Assembly: GCF_035930445.1 (NCBI RefSeq)
Contig: NZ_CP142394.1
Coordinates: 1,521,501 to 1,585,500 of the forward strand
Origin: Sphingopyxis chilensis
GTDB taxonomy: Bacteria > Pseudomonadota > Alphaproteobacteria > Sphingomonadales > Sphingomonadaceae
Reading direction: 5' to 3'
Length of the DNA stretch: 64,000 bases
The notes beneath the pieces are model-generated. The model was given only the letters and a program-made list of their open reading frames with translations. It was not told the DNA's origin and did no database searches. Made by a program: the position numbers and the translations under genes. The stretch's first letter is position 1. Each line of letters begins with the position of its first letter. This document shows, piece by piece, positions 30,901 to 40,152 of the stretch.

Positions 30901-33900
30901 GGCCGCCGTCACGGGCGCGCTCGGCACGGGCCCGGTCGTGATCGACGGCGGCGATCTGGCTTTTGCGAACAGCGCGAGTGCCGACAATCTGGCCATAGCC
31001 AACCGAACGACGCTCGCCTTCCGCCAGTCGTCGTCGGCAGGTGCCGCCATGGTCGACAACATGGGCAGCATCAATTTCTACGATACCGCTTCCGCGCAGG
31101 ACGCGACGATCGCCAATGATATTGGCGGTACCTCGTTCAACGACGGCTCGACCGCGGGCAATGCCACCATCAGAAACAGCGGGGGCGGGACGCTTGCGTT
31201 CTACGGCGGCGCCACGGCCGGCGCGGCGACGATCATCAACAGCAGCGGCGGTTTTACGCGTTTCCTCGATAATAGCACGGCTGACGGAGCCTCGATCGTT
31301 AACGGAACAGGCGGCGTGATCGAAATCTCGGGCCTGACGACCGCAGGAATCGGCATCGGCTCCATATCTGGCAATGGCGACGTCTATCTGGGTTCCAGGA
31401 CATTGACGCTCGGCGGGCTCGGGCAGAACGACATCATTGGCGGTGTCATCCAGGACGGGGGATCGGCGGGCGGCACCGGCGGCTCCCTCGTCAAGACCGG
31501 CGCCGGAACACTGACCCTGACCGGTGCCAATATTTACACCGGCCTCACGACCGTCGACGGCGGCACCATGTCGATCGGCAACGGCGGCACCACAGGCGCG
31601 ATCGTCGGCGATGCAGCGGTCGGGGCGGGCGGCACGCTCGCCTTCGATCGCAGCGACAGCCTGGGATATTCGGGCGCACTTTCGGGAGCGGGCGTCTTCA
31701 TCAAACATGGCGGCGGCATTTTGACGCTGACCGGCGATAGCGCCGCCTTTGCCGGCGACACCGCCGTTGCAGCGGGCACGTTGCGGGTGGACGGAACGCT
31801 TGGGGGGAGGCTCGATGTTCGGTCGGGCGGCACGCTCGCGGGCGCGGGCGCGGTCGGCGGCGCCGTCACCGTGGCTTCGGGCGGCACGCTGGCTGGCGTT
31901 CAGGGTGAGACGCTGGCGCTCGGCGCGCTCGAACTGAATAGCGGCGCGACGATCGCCGTGGCGCTCGGTGCGCCGGGCGATGTCGCGCTGTTCGACGTCG
32001 CAGGCGACCTGACGCTGGACGGCACGCTCGATATCGCCGACGCGGGCGGCTTCGGGGCCGGGGTTTATCGCCTGATCGACTATAGCGGCATATTGGACGA
32101 CCAGGGGCTCGTTATCGGCGCGATGCCTGGCGGCGTAGCGCCGTCCGACCTCATCGTTCAGACTGCGGCCGCCAAACAGGTGAACCTGGTCTCGCTTTCG
32201 GGGGTCGACCTGTTGTTCTGGGACGGCGGCGATCCCGCGCTGCATAACAATAATTCGGTCGATGGCGGTGCGGGTGTGTGGGACGCGTCGAGCGTCAATT
32301 GGACCCATGCGAACGGTACGGGCAACGGGCCGATGCGGCCGCAACCCGGCTTCGCCGTTTTTCAGGCTGCGCCAGGTGCGGTGACGGTTGATGACGCGGA
32401 CGGGGTGGTCAGCGCCGCCGGGATGCAGTTCGCCGCCGACGGCTATCGTCTCGAAGGCGATGCGATCGAGCTTGCCGGCGCCGATGGGCGAAGCGTTATC
32501 AGGGTTGGCGACGGCACGGCGACGGGCGCTGGCTATACCGCAACGATCGCTTCGAACCTGACCGGGACGTCGGATCTGGTGAAGAATGATCTTGGGACGC
32601 TGATCCTCACCGGGAACAACAGCTATCAGGGTGATACGCTGGTGCTGGCGGGTGCGCTGGTCGGCGATGTGACGGCAATCAAGGGGGACATCGCCAACGC
32701 CGGCACGGTCATATTCGACCAGACGGCCAACGCGCGCTTTGACGGCGCCATCGCCGGTTTGGGCGGCGGCAAGGGCGTGGTGGTGAAAAGGGGATCTGGC
32801 GTGTTGACCCTGGCAGGGACGTCCGCGCTTGACTGGTCGATCGACGAAGGCGGGCTGTTCAGCGCGGGCGACCGCTTCACCGGCAATGCCGCGCTCGGTG
32901 CCGGAGCGAGCCTGACTTTCGAACAGGCAGAGAATGCTTCCTATTCGGGCGTGATTTCAGGCGAGGGGCGCTTCGCCAAGGAGGGGGCGGCCGCGCTTCG
33001 GCTGACGGGCGACAGCTTGGCCTTCGACGGGCAGACCGAGATTCGTGCAGGCGCCTTGCAGGTCGAAGGCGCGCTCGGCGGCACGCTACATGTGCTGAAC
33101 GGTGCGCGGCTGGGAGGGAATGGAACGGTTGGCACGACCCTCGTCGCGTCGGGGGCGACGATCGCGCCGGGTAACTCCATCGGGACGCTGACGGTTGCGG
33201 GCGACATCACCTTCGCCGCCGGCTCGATCTATGCAGTCGAGGTCGATCCGACCGGCGCCGGCAGCGACCTTATCGCCGCATCGGGCAAGGCTTTCCTGCA
33301 AGGCGGCTCGGTCGTCCATATCGGCGCGGACGGGACCTACGATCCCACCGCGACCTACACGATCCTCACCGCGGTCGGCGGGATCCAGGGGACCTTCGAT
33401 GCCGTGTCGTCCGATTTCGCGTTTCTCGATGCGACCCTCGGCTATGGCGCCTATGCCGTCACAGTAACGCTTCAGCGTAATGACATAAGCTTTGCCGAGA
33501 TCGGCAAGACCCGCAACCAGATCGCCACCGCCGGGGGGCTGGAAAGCCTCGGTTTCGGAATGCCGATCTATGACGCGGTCGTGCAGCTCGATGAAGATAT
33601 GGCCCGCGTCGCATTCGACCGGCTTTCCGGCGAAATTCATGGGTCCGCCAAAACGGCGCTGGTCGAGGATAGCCGCTTTGTTCGGGAAGCGGCGACGGCA
33701 AGGGTGCGGGCCGCGTTCGAGACTGTCGCTTCCTCCGCAGCGCCGGTCGTGGCCTATCAGGAGGGCGGACCGGCGCCCGCCGCGGCGGGAGTTCAAAGCT
33801 TTGCCGGATGGGGTCACGCCTTTGGCGCATGGGCCGACATGGACAGCGACGGCAATGCCGCCGGGCTCGATCGTTCGGAAGGGGGCTTCTTCATGGGCGT

Positions 33901-34615
33901 CGACGGGCTCTTCGCCGATTGGCGCATCGGCCTGCTGGGCGGCTACAGCCGTTCGACGTTCGACGCCGACGGGCGCGCATCATCGGGCAAGAGCAGCAAT
34001 TATCATCTGGGCATTTATGGCGGCACCCAGCGAGGGGTTCTCGGTGTCAGGCTGGGGGCCACCTATACGTTCCACGACATTCGCACCGACCGCGCGATCG
34101 CTTTCACGGGTTTCGCCGACGGCGCGAGTGCATCCTATGGAGCGGCGACGGGCCAGGCTTTTGCCGAGGCGGGTTACCGGATCGATGCCGGAACGACTTC
34201 GTTCGAGCCGTTCGCGGGCTTTGCCTATGTAAACCAAGAAAGCAGCGTCTTCGTCGAGGATGGCGGCGCAGCGGCGTTGACGGGCGAGAGCGGGACGACC
34301 GAGACCGGCTTGACGACCCTCGGCGTTCGCGCGGCGAGCGTCTTTTCGATCGGCGAGGTGAAGGTGCAGGCGCGCGGCTCGGTGGGATGGCGTCACGCCT
34401 TCGGGGATGTCCTGCCGCTTTCGATCCATCGCTTCGCCGGGAGCGAGACCTTTACCGTCGCCGGATTGCCGATCGATGACGACGCCGCCCTCATCGAGGC
34501 CGGCCTCGACTTGGGGATTGGCGGCTCCGCCACGATCGGCGCATCGTACAGCGGCCAAATCGCAAACGAAAGCCGGCAGCACGGTTTCAAGGCCGATTTC
34601 TCGATCCGATTCTAA
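27905..34615 (+). CDS. Giant type V autotransporter adhesin-like protein
   Basis: 2236 residues. A long basic leader ends in a signal peptide with cleavage near PASA-Q (residue 60). Residues about 90-620 carry some dozen T5SS/PEP-associated repeats of the form VTVTGPGSTW...VGxxGTGTLxIAxGG. Five beta-strand repeats of PATR type follow (for example TKTDLGTLILSGTNSYQGGTT). Two long blocks around residues 715-990 and 1300-1590 are copies of each other. The autotransporter beta-barrel starts at about 1960 (GWGHAFGAWADMDSDG) and ends with a terminal Phe (FSIRF). It is expected at the cell surface; a role in adhesion or biofilm is inferred from the family. Confidence 0.93.
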   Translation: MCTGENSIAAEVFRRPLSSASRKNVGSKPGQRNSPLRPALLATAALGWIAPVLVATPASAQGVINDGGITYFPGARADAGGAGTPTVPGEGLGSSSGIPGALDSGVLAATVTTFGDVNPSPATSPNWDVDGVLNVGEWSAGTMTVTGGGTVTSSYGQIGVYTGAVGTVALTGAGSNWSDNSSIYVGMFGSGTLNVANGASVDVGTNGTLGEYAGSSGIATVSGPGSRWTNDNFLFVGASGNGTLGIENRGLVSAAEAIVGEDAGSVGLVTVTGGGAFDVGGNLIVGYGGTGRLEIGGGGAVTTGNQGVIAYFGGSKGTVTVAGRGSVWNLGNAMQVGRDGTGELIISDGGIVSTTSAAVAQDFRTIGSSTDSSGSVTVTGTGAAWHGNGTLGVGGDGTGTLTVAAGGRVTSATAILGSGVDGIGTATVTGENSIWTNSDVSFVGFFGKGALTVDKGGRATSTTTFIGHGADSTGTVSVTGANSTLANSADLLVGYAGTGTLNIADGGAVTNAVGAIAYAAGFSGKVTVTGPGSTWTNRNEVFVGTFGAGVLDIADGGVVSGTAGFIGRNAGSNGIVTVEGPGSGWTSSSTLYVGNAGTGSLTIAEGGSVTASQVRIAAVAGSAGILNIGSAIGQPPTTAGTLGASEVAFGAGAGTLNLRHTEADYVFAPVISGAGTLNISSGTTRLAADSSGFTGRTFVSGGQLLVEGGLGDGSSTVSVASGGSLGGRGTIGGAVTIADGHLTGRQGRTLKMSALTLGEASTIDAALAAPGGAALFNVTGDLTLDGKLSVADAGGFGAGIYRLIDYGGDLIDRGLEIGGTPAGIAASDFSVQTAIDGEINLISAVGVDLLFWDGGDAGLHSNGGIDGGGGIWDAANANWTDKDGKLNGLMKPMPGFAVFQGAAGTVAVDDSAGAISVTGMQFAADGYVIEGDAIELAGASDESVIRVGIGGPAGANYTATIASSLTGTGSLTKTDLGTLILSGTNSYQGGTTVLQGNLVAAVTGALGTGPVVIDGGDLAFANSASADNLAIANRTTLAFRQSSSAGAAMVDNMGSINFYDTASAQDATIANDIGGTSFNDGSTAGNATIRNSGGGTLAFYGGATAGAATIINSSGGFTRFLDNSTADGASIVNGTGGVIEISGLTTAGIGIGSISGNGDVYLGSRTLTLGGLGQNDIIGGVIQDGGSAGGTGGSLVKTGAGTLTLTGANIYTGLTTVDGGTMSIGNGGTTGAIVGDAAVGAGGTLAFDRSDSLGYSGALSGAGVFIKHGGGILTLTGDSAAFAGDTAVAAGTLRVDGTLGGRLDVRSGGTLAGAGAVGGAVTVASGGTLAGVQGETLALGALELNSGATIAVALGAPGDVALFDVAGDLTLDGTLDIADAGGFGAGVYRLIDYSGILDDQGLVIGAMPGGVAPSDLIVQTAAAKQVNLVSLSGVDLLFWDGGDPALHNNNSVDGGAGVWDASSVNWTHANGTGNGPMRPQPGFAVFQAAPGAVTVDDADGVVSAAGMQFAADGYRLEGDAIELAGADGRSVIRVGDGTATGAGYTATIASNLTGTSDLVKNDLGTLILTGNNSYQGDTLVLAGALVGDVTAIKGDIANAGTVIFDQTANARFDGAIAGLGGGKGVVVKRGSGVLTLAGTSALDWSIDEGGLFSAGDRFTGNAALGAGASLTFEQAENASYSGVISGEGRFAKEGAAALRLTGDSLAFDGQTEIRAGALQVEGALGGTLHVLNGARLGGNGTVGTTLVASGATIAPGNSIGTLTVAGDITFAAGSIYAVEVDPTGAGSDLIAASGKAFLQGGSVVHIGADGTYDPTATYTILTAVGGIQGTFDAVSSDFAFLDATLGYGAYAVTVTLQRNDISFAEIGKTRNQIATAGGLESLGFGMPIYDAVVQLDEDMARVAFDRLSGEIHGSAKTALVEDSRFVREAATARVRAAFETVASSAAPVVAYQEGGPAPAAAGVQSFAGWGHAFGAWADMDSDGNAAGLDRSEGGFFMGVDGLFADWRIGLLGGYSRSTFDADGRASSGKSSNYHLGIYGGTQRGVLGVRLGATYTFHDIRTDRAIAFTGFADGASASYGAATGQAFAEAGYRIDAGTTSFEPFAGFAYVNQESSVFVEDGGAAALTGESGTTETGLTTLGVRAASVFSIGEVKVQARGSVGWRHAFGDVLPLSIHRFAGSETFTVAGLPIDDDAALIEAGLDLGIGGSATIGASYSGQIANESRQHGFKADFSIRF

Positions 34616-34945
34616 CTGGAGTCGTTCGGGACCTAGCCACCAGCCAGAGATGCAGCAGCACCCACGCCGCCAGCATTCGCACATTTTGGCCCACGTCGGT
34701 CGGTCGGCTTTGGAAGGCTGGAGTAGCGGACATTAGCTGTCACTCTCGCGCTATGACGAAACACGACCGATCGTCGACCTTGCCGCCCCAGTTTGGCGTC
34801 GCTAAAAACTATCCGTCGAGAAAGGGGAGATCGGTGCGGTTAGCCCGATCCCCGCGCAAGCGGGCCCTGACCTTCGCTGCGGCGTCGTGTCCCAAGACCT
34901 GGAACGTTGTCGCAATGGCGCGGCAGCGAGGGAAAGGCTTTGGAT
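34616..34945. other. Intergenic region after autotransporter
   Basis: About 330 bases with no convincing gene and no clear terminator. A short frame at 34753 lacks any recognisable protein pattern. GGAAAGG precedes the VOC start by about 10 bases. Confidence 0.45.
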
Positions 34946-35368
34946 ATGCAACACCAGATTTCCGTCATCACACTTGGCATCAGTGATCTGCCGCGGTCCC
35001 GTAGATTTTATGTCGAGGGCTTCGGCTGGATGCCTGTCTTCGAGAATGAAGACATCATCTTCTATCAGATGAACGGCTTCGTGCTTGGCACGTTCGAGAA
35101 GTCGGCGCTTGAAAAAGACATGAACCGATCCGGTCTTACCTCGCCGGGCGCCTTTTCGTTGGCGCACAATGTTCCCAGCGAGGCGGAGGTAGTAAGCGCG
35201 ATCAACCAGCTCGTCGAGGCGGGCGGGCGTATCATCAGACCGGCAGACGCCCCGCCCCATGGCGGTTTTCGAGGATATGTGGCCGATCCGGACGATCACG
35301 CTTGGGAGATAGCGTGGAATCCGGACTGGCCTATCGATGAAAATGGCCATGTCAGGTTTGCGATCTAG
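34946..35368 (+). CDS. VOC-superfamily (glyoxalase/bleomycin-resistance-like) protein
   Basis: 140 residues. The two beta-alpha-beta-beta-beta units are visible: ISVITLGISDLPRSRRFYVEGFGWMPVF and IIFYQMNGFVLGTFEKSAL in the first, VVSAINQLVEAGGRIIRPADAPPHGGFRGYVADPDDHAWEIAWNP in the second. VADPDDHAWEI supplies a Glu for metal binding. Substrate unknown. Start at 34946 follows GGAAAGG; earlier in-frame codons would add a non-family tail. Confidence 0.88.
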   Translation: MQHQISVITLGISDLPRSRRFYVEGFGWMPVFENEDIIFYQMNGFVLGTFEKSALEKDMNRSGLTSPGAFSLAHNVPSEAEVVSAINQLVEAGGRIIRPADAPPHGGFRGYVADPDDHAWEIAWNPDWPIDENGHVRFAI

Positions 35369-35602
35369 CGTCGTCATCCGCTGGCCTGTGTGTTCACAGG
35401 CCAGCGGACGGTCGGCATCCACTCGCGCCAAACATTCACCTGAAATCTCGCCCACCCATCCGTCGAACTGGCCGCTTTGAGACAGGCAGCTCTCGGTCGG
35501 CACTCCAAAATAGCTGACATTCGCCAGGACGCCGCGTGCGCGACGTGCAGTGACCAGTCGTGTCGCTTGCGCCTGGAGCACAAACTTATACGATGGGGCC
35601 GC

Positions 35603-36106
35603 ATGCGCGCTCTCTCGTTCTTCGCTGTTCCGCTTCTCGCGCTTGCCGGCTGTAGCGCGCCCCAACCAACGCCATTACCTACAGGCTCGAAAGCCGATCG
35701 GATTGTCGTCGTCAAACACCAAGGCTGGCTGACCGCCTATTCTGGCGAGGATGAGCTGGTCACCTATTTCAACATCGATCTTGGCGGCGCGCCAGCAGGG
35801 CGCAAACGTTTCGATGGCGATGGAATGGTTCCTGAAGGCGAGTATGTCATTGTCAGGCCCAAACCGGATCCGCGCGACCTTCCCACACTCAGCATTTCCT
35901 ATCCCAATGCCGCCGATCGCGCTTATGCAACGAAGCGGGGGAGATCGGCAGGCGGCGGCATCGTCATTTACGGAGCACTCGAACCCATGGCCCGCTATGT
36001 CGGGAGCAGACACAAGACCGACGGTGATATTGGCCTTAGCCATGCGGAAATGAGACAACTTTACGAGATCACCCCTGACGGCATACCAGTCGCGATCTTG
36101 CCTTAA
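35603..36106 (+). CDS. L,D-transpeptidase-like lipoprotein lacking the catalytic cysteine
   Basis: 167 residues. The signal peptide ends in lipobox LALAGC (Cys17), so this is an envelope lipoprotein. The fold resembles YkuD/YafK L,D-transpeptidases: IVVVKHQGWLTAYSGEDELVTYFNIDLGG, KRFDGDGMVPEGEYVI and GGGIVIYGALEP. The usual His-Gly reads Tyr123-Gly124, and the catalytic Gly-Cys of the C-terminal motif is Gly141-Asp142 (KTDGDIGLSHAEMRQLYEI). It therefore should not crosslink peptidoglycan and may act as a binding protein. Confidence 0.75.
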   Translation: MRALSFFAVPLLALAGCSAPQPTPLPTGSKADRIVVVKHQGWLTAYSGEDELVTYFNIDLGGAPAGRKRFDGDGMVPEGEYVIVRPKPDPRDLPTLSISYPNAADRAYATKRGRSAGGGIVIYGALEPMARYVGSRHKTDGDIGLSHAEMRQLYEITPDGIPVAILP

Positions 36107-36229
36107 TCCTGAATTGGCATTTGAGCAGCCGACTAAATCTTGTTTATCGGCGTTCCACGTCACAGGAAGCAAACCGGCGCGTCGTCTGCAGTCTGTAAAT
36201 TAACCTCAGGAATGGCCGGTTGCGGTCAG

Positions 36230-39200
36230 TCAGCTTTTAGGTCTGAAGTGAGAAAAGCGGAAGTTTGGGCGTGATGAAACGCTCATACGCTCGGCGGGAA
36301 GAACGCGAAGCGCATTGGCATATCCGGCGCCGCTCCAGGCGCCGTGCGATCCGATGACATATAGTCGCTGTTTGGCGCGCGAGACAGCGACGTTGAAGAT
36401 ATTCGGAGTCGCACCGGCCCAGCTTCGCGCGCCGCTTTGCGCAGCGGCAGGGGCTCCAAGGACGAGGATGACCCCCTCGGCCTCGCGTCCTTGAACCGTG
36501 TGGATTGTACCGACGCGGTCATTCACCCACCGCCAAGGCTCGACACCAAACTGGGCGAGCAGTCCAGGCTCAGCCTCGATCCGGCGGCGGAGTTCCTGCG
36601 CAACGATCCGAAACGGCGTGACGACAAAAATGTCGGGCTGGAGGAGATTTGCAGCCGCAAGTTCGCGTAGCATTGCGACGACGATCTCGCCCTCATCGGG
36701 GCAATATTTATTCTTGGCCTCGCCATCGACGTCGATCCAGCGCGATGTCCCCAGGATGGCGCCGATCGGACTTTTATCGGCGACGGGCCCGGCGACCATT
36801 TTCCCGGCATAAGCAAGATCATTGGAGATGGAGAACATTGGCTCGCGGCAGCGCCGATGGACGAGCAGCGGCATGCCCACCATGCGATCGCCCTCGGCTG
36901 TTTTAAAGCGCGCCTGGAAGCGCACCGCGCGATCGGAAAGCGTTTGGGCGGACGCGGTGGGCGCCGCCCAGCGCGTTTCATCGACCCCGAAATAATCGCA
37001 GATCGCGTGCGTGAGGCTCTCGGGGAGCGTTACGACGGGCGGGATCTGCAAGGGATCGCCGACGATGATTGAGCGGCGCGCGCGAAGGATCGCACCGACC
37101 GCAGCTTGCGGCAAGGCTTGGCCGGCTTCATCGACAAGAAGCCAGCCGAGGCTTTCGGGCAGCAGTGCGCCGAGCATCCGCTCAACCGAGGCGAAAGTCG
37201 TCGAGATGAGCGGGACGATGAGGAAGAGCGTCGACCAAAGATCGCCGAGGAGCGCACGCTTTTCAGGATCGCTGGGCGGTCCTTTGCTCATCATATCCAT
37301 GAGCGCGCCTAGATTATGCGAGAGGCGCTGCGCCGAGGCGTCGATGAAGGCGCGGTGGAGCGCCAAGGCCGCAGCAAAGAGCGCCTCGCGTTTGCGGTGA
37401 AGGCTATCGGGCATCCAGGGCGCGCTGAGATGCATCGCCTCATGCCCGGCTGCAAAATAGAGATGATCAACGAGTCGGCCGCCGAGCCGGGTGCGGTGGG
37501 TTTCTATCTCTGCGGCAAGCGCCACAACCTCGGCGCGCGCTGCAGCAGTCGCTTGCTCAGCCGTCGCCGTGCAGCGTCCAGCCGCTGCGCGCAATGTGTT
37601 TGCGGACAGATGCGCTTTGTCGGCGCGCTCAAAAGCGCCGCGTGCATTTTTATCTTTGGCGAGGAGCGGCTGGTAGATTTCGACCCAGCGCTGAAAGCCC
37701 GCGGTCCGAAAGAGCCGCGCGAAAAAGCCAGGGCGCGTTTCAAAATGGGCGGCGAGCGCGGCGGCGGCGGCAGCGGCGTGCTTCTCCGCCTCGCCGCGGT
37801 GGGCATGCGCACTGAGCTCGCGTTCGAGACTGGCGCGATATTCGGCTTTGGTCTCGGCAAGGTCGGCTTCGAGGCGAGTAAGCGCTGCCCGCTTAGCGGG
37901 CAGCTGAAGGCAAAGTTTGCGTACGGCCTCGAGCTCCGCGAGCTCGCTATCGACCTCCTTTTTGAGCGCCGAAAAATCGCGTCGCGCCTTTTTCCAGCGC
38001 CGCGCCGCCTCTTCGGGGCTTGGCGGCCTTTCAGCGAGGATGACCGCGGGGGTGCGGCGTTCGATGAGTTTCCCTGCGTCGTCACGGATTTCTTGGACAA
38101 CCGAATCGCCTTTTGCGGCTTTGAGATAGAGGCGAAAGCTCCATTGCTCATCCCACCAAAAGGCTTGCTGGAAGGCGGCGCGGTTGCGCGCATTGCCAAG
38201 CACAGCAGCGATTAATCCCCAAGTCTCGAGCCGCTCTGCGGCGGCATCCTCTTCTCCGGCCTCAGCGGCTGCGCGGCCGGTATGAAGAAAGTCACTGATC
38301 GACTGAAAATAAGCCGGCGTGCCTTCGGCGACCGCGCCGAGCGCGGGCAGTTCGCGGCTGACATTCTCAACTGCCTTGTTGTTGCTCGAGGCGACAAGAA
38401 GCTCGTGGCCGCGCAGTGAGGGATCGAGGTGGTAGAGATGCAAGAAGGATCCGCCGCCAAAGCCAATCTTCTGGCCCGAGGGCGTAAAAGCGGCCGCGGG
38501 TTCGGCAAAAACAGCCATGGCGGTCGCGCGGTCGATGACGCTAGCGACGACGAGATCGCGCAATAGCGTTGTCTTGCCGGTGCCGGGCGGGCCGTTGACC
38601 GCGACGATGCCATCCTTTTGCGCAAGCTCGGCGCGGGTGAGGTTGACCGCGGCCTGTTGCAGCGTGACGAGCGAATGGCCGCCGGGTGTCGGCCAGCGCG
38701 CGGCGGGCGTGAGCCCTGGGGCAAGCGCACGTTCAAGCATGGTCTTGTCGGTGAAGAGGTCGATCGCTGCGTCGGGGCGCTCGATGCCAAGATATTGGCG
38801 AAGACCGCGGGGGAGCCCGCCATTAGCCGCTTTTTTTGAGGCGCGCGCGAGGTCGCCGAGGAAAAAGCTATTGAGGAGGATGGGCTCGGGCGGCGTTTTG
38901 GCGCGGTAATAATGATAGATGCGCAAGGCGTGGCGCGGGGGCTCGGCGAGATGGGCCGGAAGAGCGAGATCTTGCTTCAGAAATTCAAAGGCCGCGCGGA
39001 TGGTGTCGGCGGTCATCACCTCGGACCGGCCTTCGCGGTCGGGTTTACGAAAAAGCTCGGCGAGGCGGCTGACGAGCCCATCTTCGACGTCCGCCCAGCT
39101 ACCAAGTCCTGCAAGATCGCCCGAAAGGGCGCGCGGGAGCGCCCAAGCAAAGCTTGAGATAGCAACCCCGCCTTCGTCGAGCGGCCGGCCTTCGCGATCG

Positions 39201-39877
39201 ACGATGATCGCCGCGATAGCGGCTTGTTCGCCAGGGCGGGTGCGCATGGCTTCATCTTCACCAAAGGCGCGCATGAGATCTTCTTCGGCGCGGTCCATCG
39301 GAACCGAGCCTAAGAGGATCTGGTAGTAGAGCTGGCGCTGCGGGCGCGAGCGTTCGCCGCGTATCCAGGGGAGCGCGGCATCGTCGAGGGCTGCGACGCA
39401 GCGGCGATCGCCGCCGACAAGGTCTTCGGCGCGGCGATAGGTTTGCGGCGAGAGGGCTTCAAGCGCGGTCCAGGCGGCGAGGATCGCGCTTGGAGCATCG
39501 CGTTCACCTGGTGCGGTCCGAGGACGCGCCATCGGCGTTGGTGGCGGAGTGGCTGTGGGCGGGCTTACTGGCCGCGGTGTTTCGGGCGGCGGCGAAGCGC
39601 GCGTCGGCGCGGGCCGAGCGGCTGGCCGCGGAGCGGGTGCCGGCGTCGTTTTAGGTGCAGCTCGCAGCGGCGGGGCTTTTTTCGCTTCCTTTGTCTCTTT
39701 TAATGCCGCGAGCGCTTGGTCGACGAGGGCGCGGAGGCGGATGGCGCGCTGGGTCCCGCGGTGGCCGAGCTCGGTTTTGAGCGCACGCAGGAGAGCGGCG
39801 TCATCCTGCCCCTCTTTGAATAGGGCTTCGAGCTGGTCGATCGATTTTTGTATGTGAGGGCGAACGCGCGCGGTCAT
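36230..39877 (-). CDS. SF1 (UPF1-like) AAA helicase with long N-terminal region
   Basis: 1215 residues. A helical N-terminus, a Pro/Ala-rich linker (about 67-125) and an unnamed domain (about 125-400) precede the motor. Walker A is VNGPPGTGKTTLLRD (about residue 429); motif II is LLVDEAGQALPQAAV (about 916); the C-terminal RecA domain has FVVTPFRIVAQELRRRIE and IHTVQGREAEGVILVLG (about 1129) and FNVAVSRAKQRLYVIG. A coiled coil (about 620-720) is inserted between the core motifs. It is the DNA2/UPF1-type layout seen in phage-defence proteins. It diverges from an Mrr-like nuclease gene 275 bases away. Confidence 0.88.
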   Translation of the reverse strand: MTARVRPHIQKSIDQLEALFKEGQDDAALLRALKTELGHRGTQRAIRLRALVDQALAALKETKEAKKAPPLRAAPKTTPAPAPRPAARPAPTRASPPPETPRPVSPPTATPPPTPMARPRTAPGERDAPSAILAAWTALEALSPQTYRRAEDLVGGDRRCVAALDDAALPWIRGERSRPQRQLYYQILLGSVPMDRAEEDLMRAFGEDEAMRTRPGEQAAIAAIIVDREGRPLDEGGVAISSFAWALPRALSGDLAGLGSWADVEDGLVSRLAELFRKPDREGRSEVMTADTIRAAFEFLKQDLALPAHLAEPPRHALRIYHYYRAKTPPEPILLNSFFLGDLARASKKAANGGLPRGLRQYLGIERPDAAIDLFTDKTMLERALAPGLTPAARWPTPGGHSLVTLQQAAVNLTRAELAQKDGIVAVNGPPGTGKTTLLRDLVVASVIDRATAMAVFAEPAAAFTPSGQKIGFGGGSFLHLYHLDPSLRGHELLVASSNNKAVENVSRELPALGAVAEGTPAYFQSISDFLHTGRAAAEAGEEDAAAERLETWGLIAAVLGNARNRAAFQQAFWWDEQWSFRLYLKAAKGDSVVQEIRDDAGKLIERRTPAVILAERPPSPEEAARRWKKARRDFSALKKEVDSELAELEAVRKLCLQLPAKRAALTRLEADLAETKAEYRASLERELSAHAHRGEAEKHAAAAAAALAAHFETRPGFFARLFRTAGFQRWVEIYQPLLAKDKNARGAFERADKAHLSANTLRAAAGRCTATAEQATAAARAEVVALAAEIETHRTRLGGRLVDHLYFAAGHEAMHLSAPWMPDSLHRKREALFAAALALHRAFIDASAQRLSHNLGALMDMMSKGPPSDPEKRALLGDLWSTLFLIVPLISTTFASVERMLGALLPESLGWLLVDEAGQALPQAAVGAILRARRSIIVGDPLQIPPVVTLPESLTHAICDYFGVDETRWAAPTASAQTLSDRAVRFQARFKTAEGDRMVGMPLLVHRRCREPMFSISNDLAYAGKMVAGPVADKSPIGAILGTSRWIDVDGEAKNKYCPDEGEIVVAMLRELAAANLLQPDIFVVTPFRIVAQELRRRIEAEPGLLAQFGVEPWRWVNDRVGTIHTVQGREAEGVILVLGAPAAAQSGARSWAGATPNIFNVAVSRAKQRLYVIGSHGAWSGAGYANALRVLPAERMSVSSRPNFRFSHFRPKS

Positions 39878-40152
39878 TCATGCGCCTCCCGGAATTCACC
39901 GATCATAAGATGTTGCTACCCGCCCCGTCTTTCATCAGGCGCAAGGAGATAGCTTCAGCCGCCCGGGTGCGCCATTCCGAAATGATCCGCTCTTAGCGCT
40001 TTCGAAAGGAAGAGATATGGCCGCTCCGTTCCAACATCTTTAAGCCCAGGTCAGGTTAATTGCTGTCGCAGCCTCCAACTATATCTTCGCGTAATTTGAT
40101 GCCATGTATGGCCAAATAAGGTTGACAGAGGATCGGCTGGGGAGGAATTTCG

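Noticed and set aside
29975..32344. 789-residue open frame on the minus strand inside the autotransporter gene
   Set aside because: It is antisense to a high-GC repetitive gene, with composition typical of shadow frames and no known motif.
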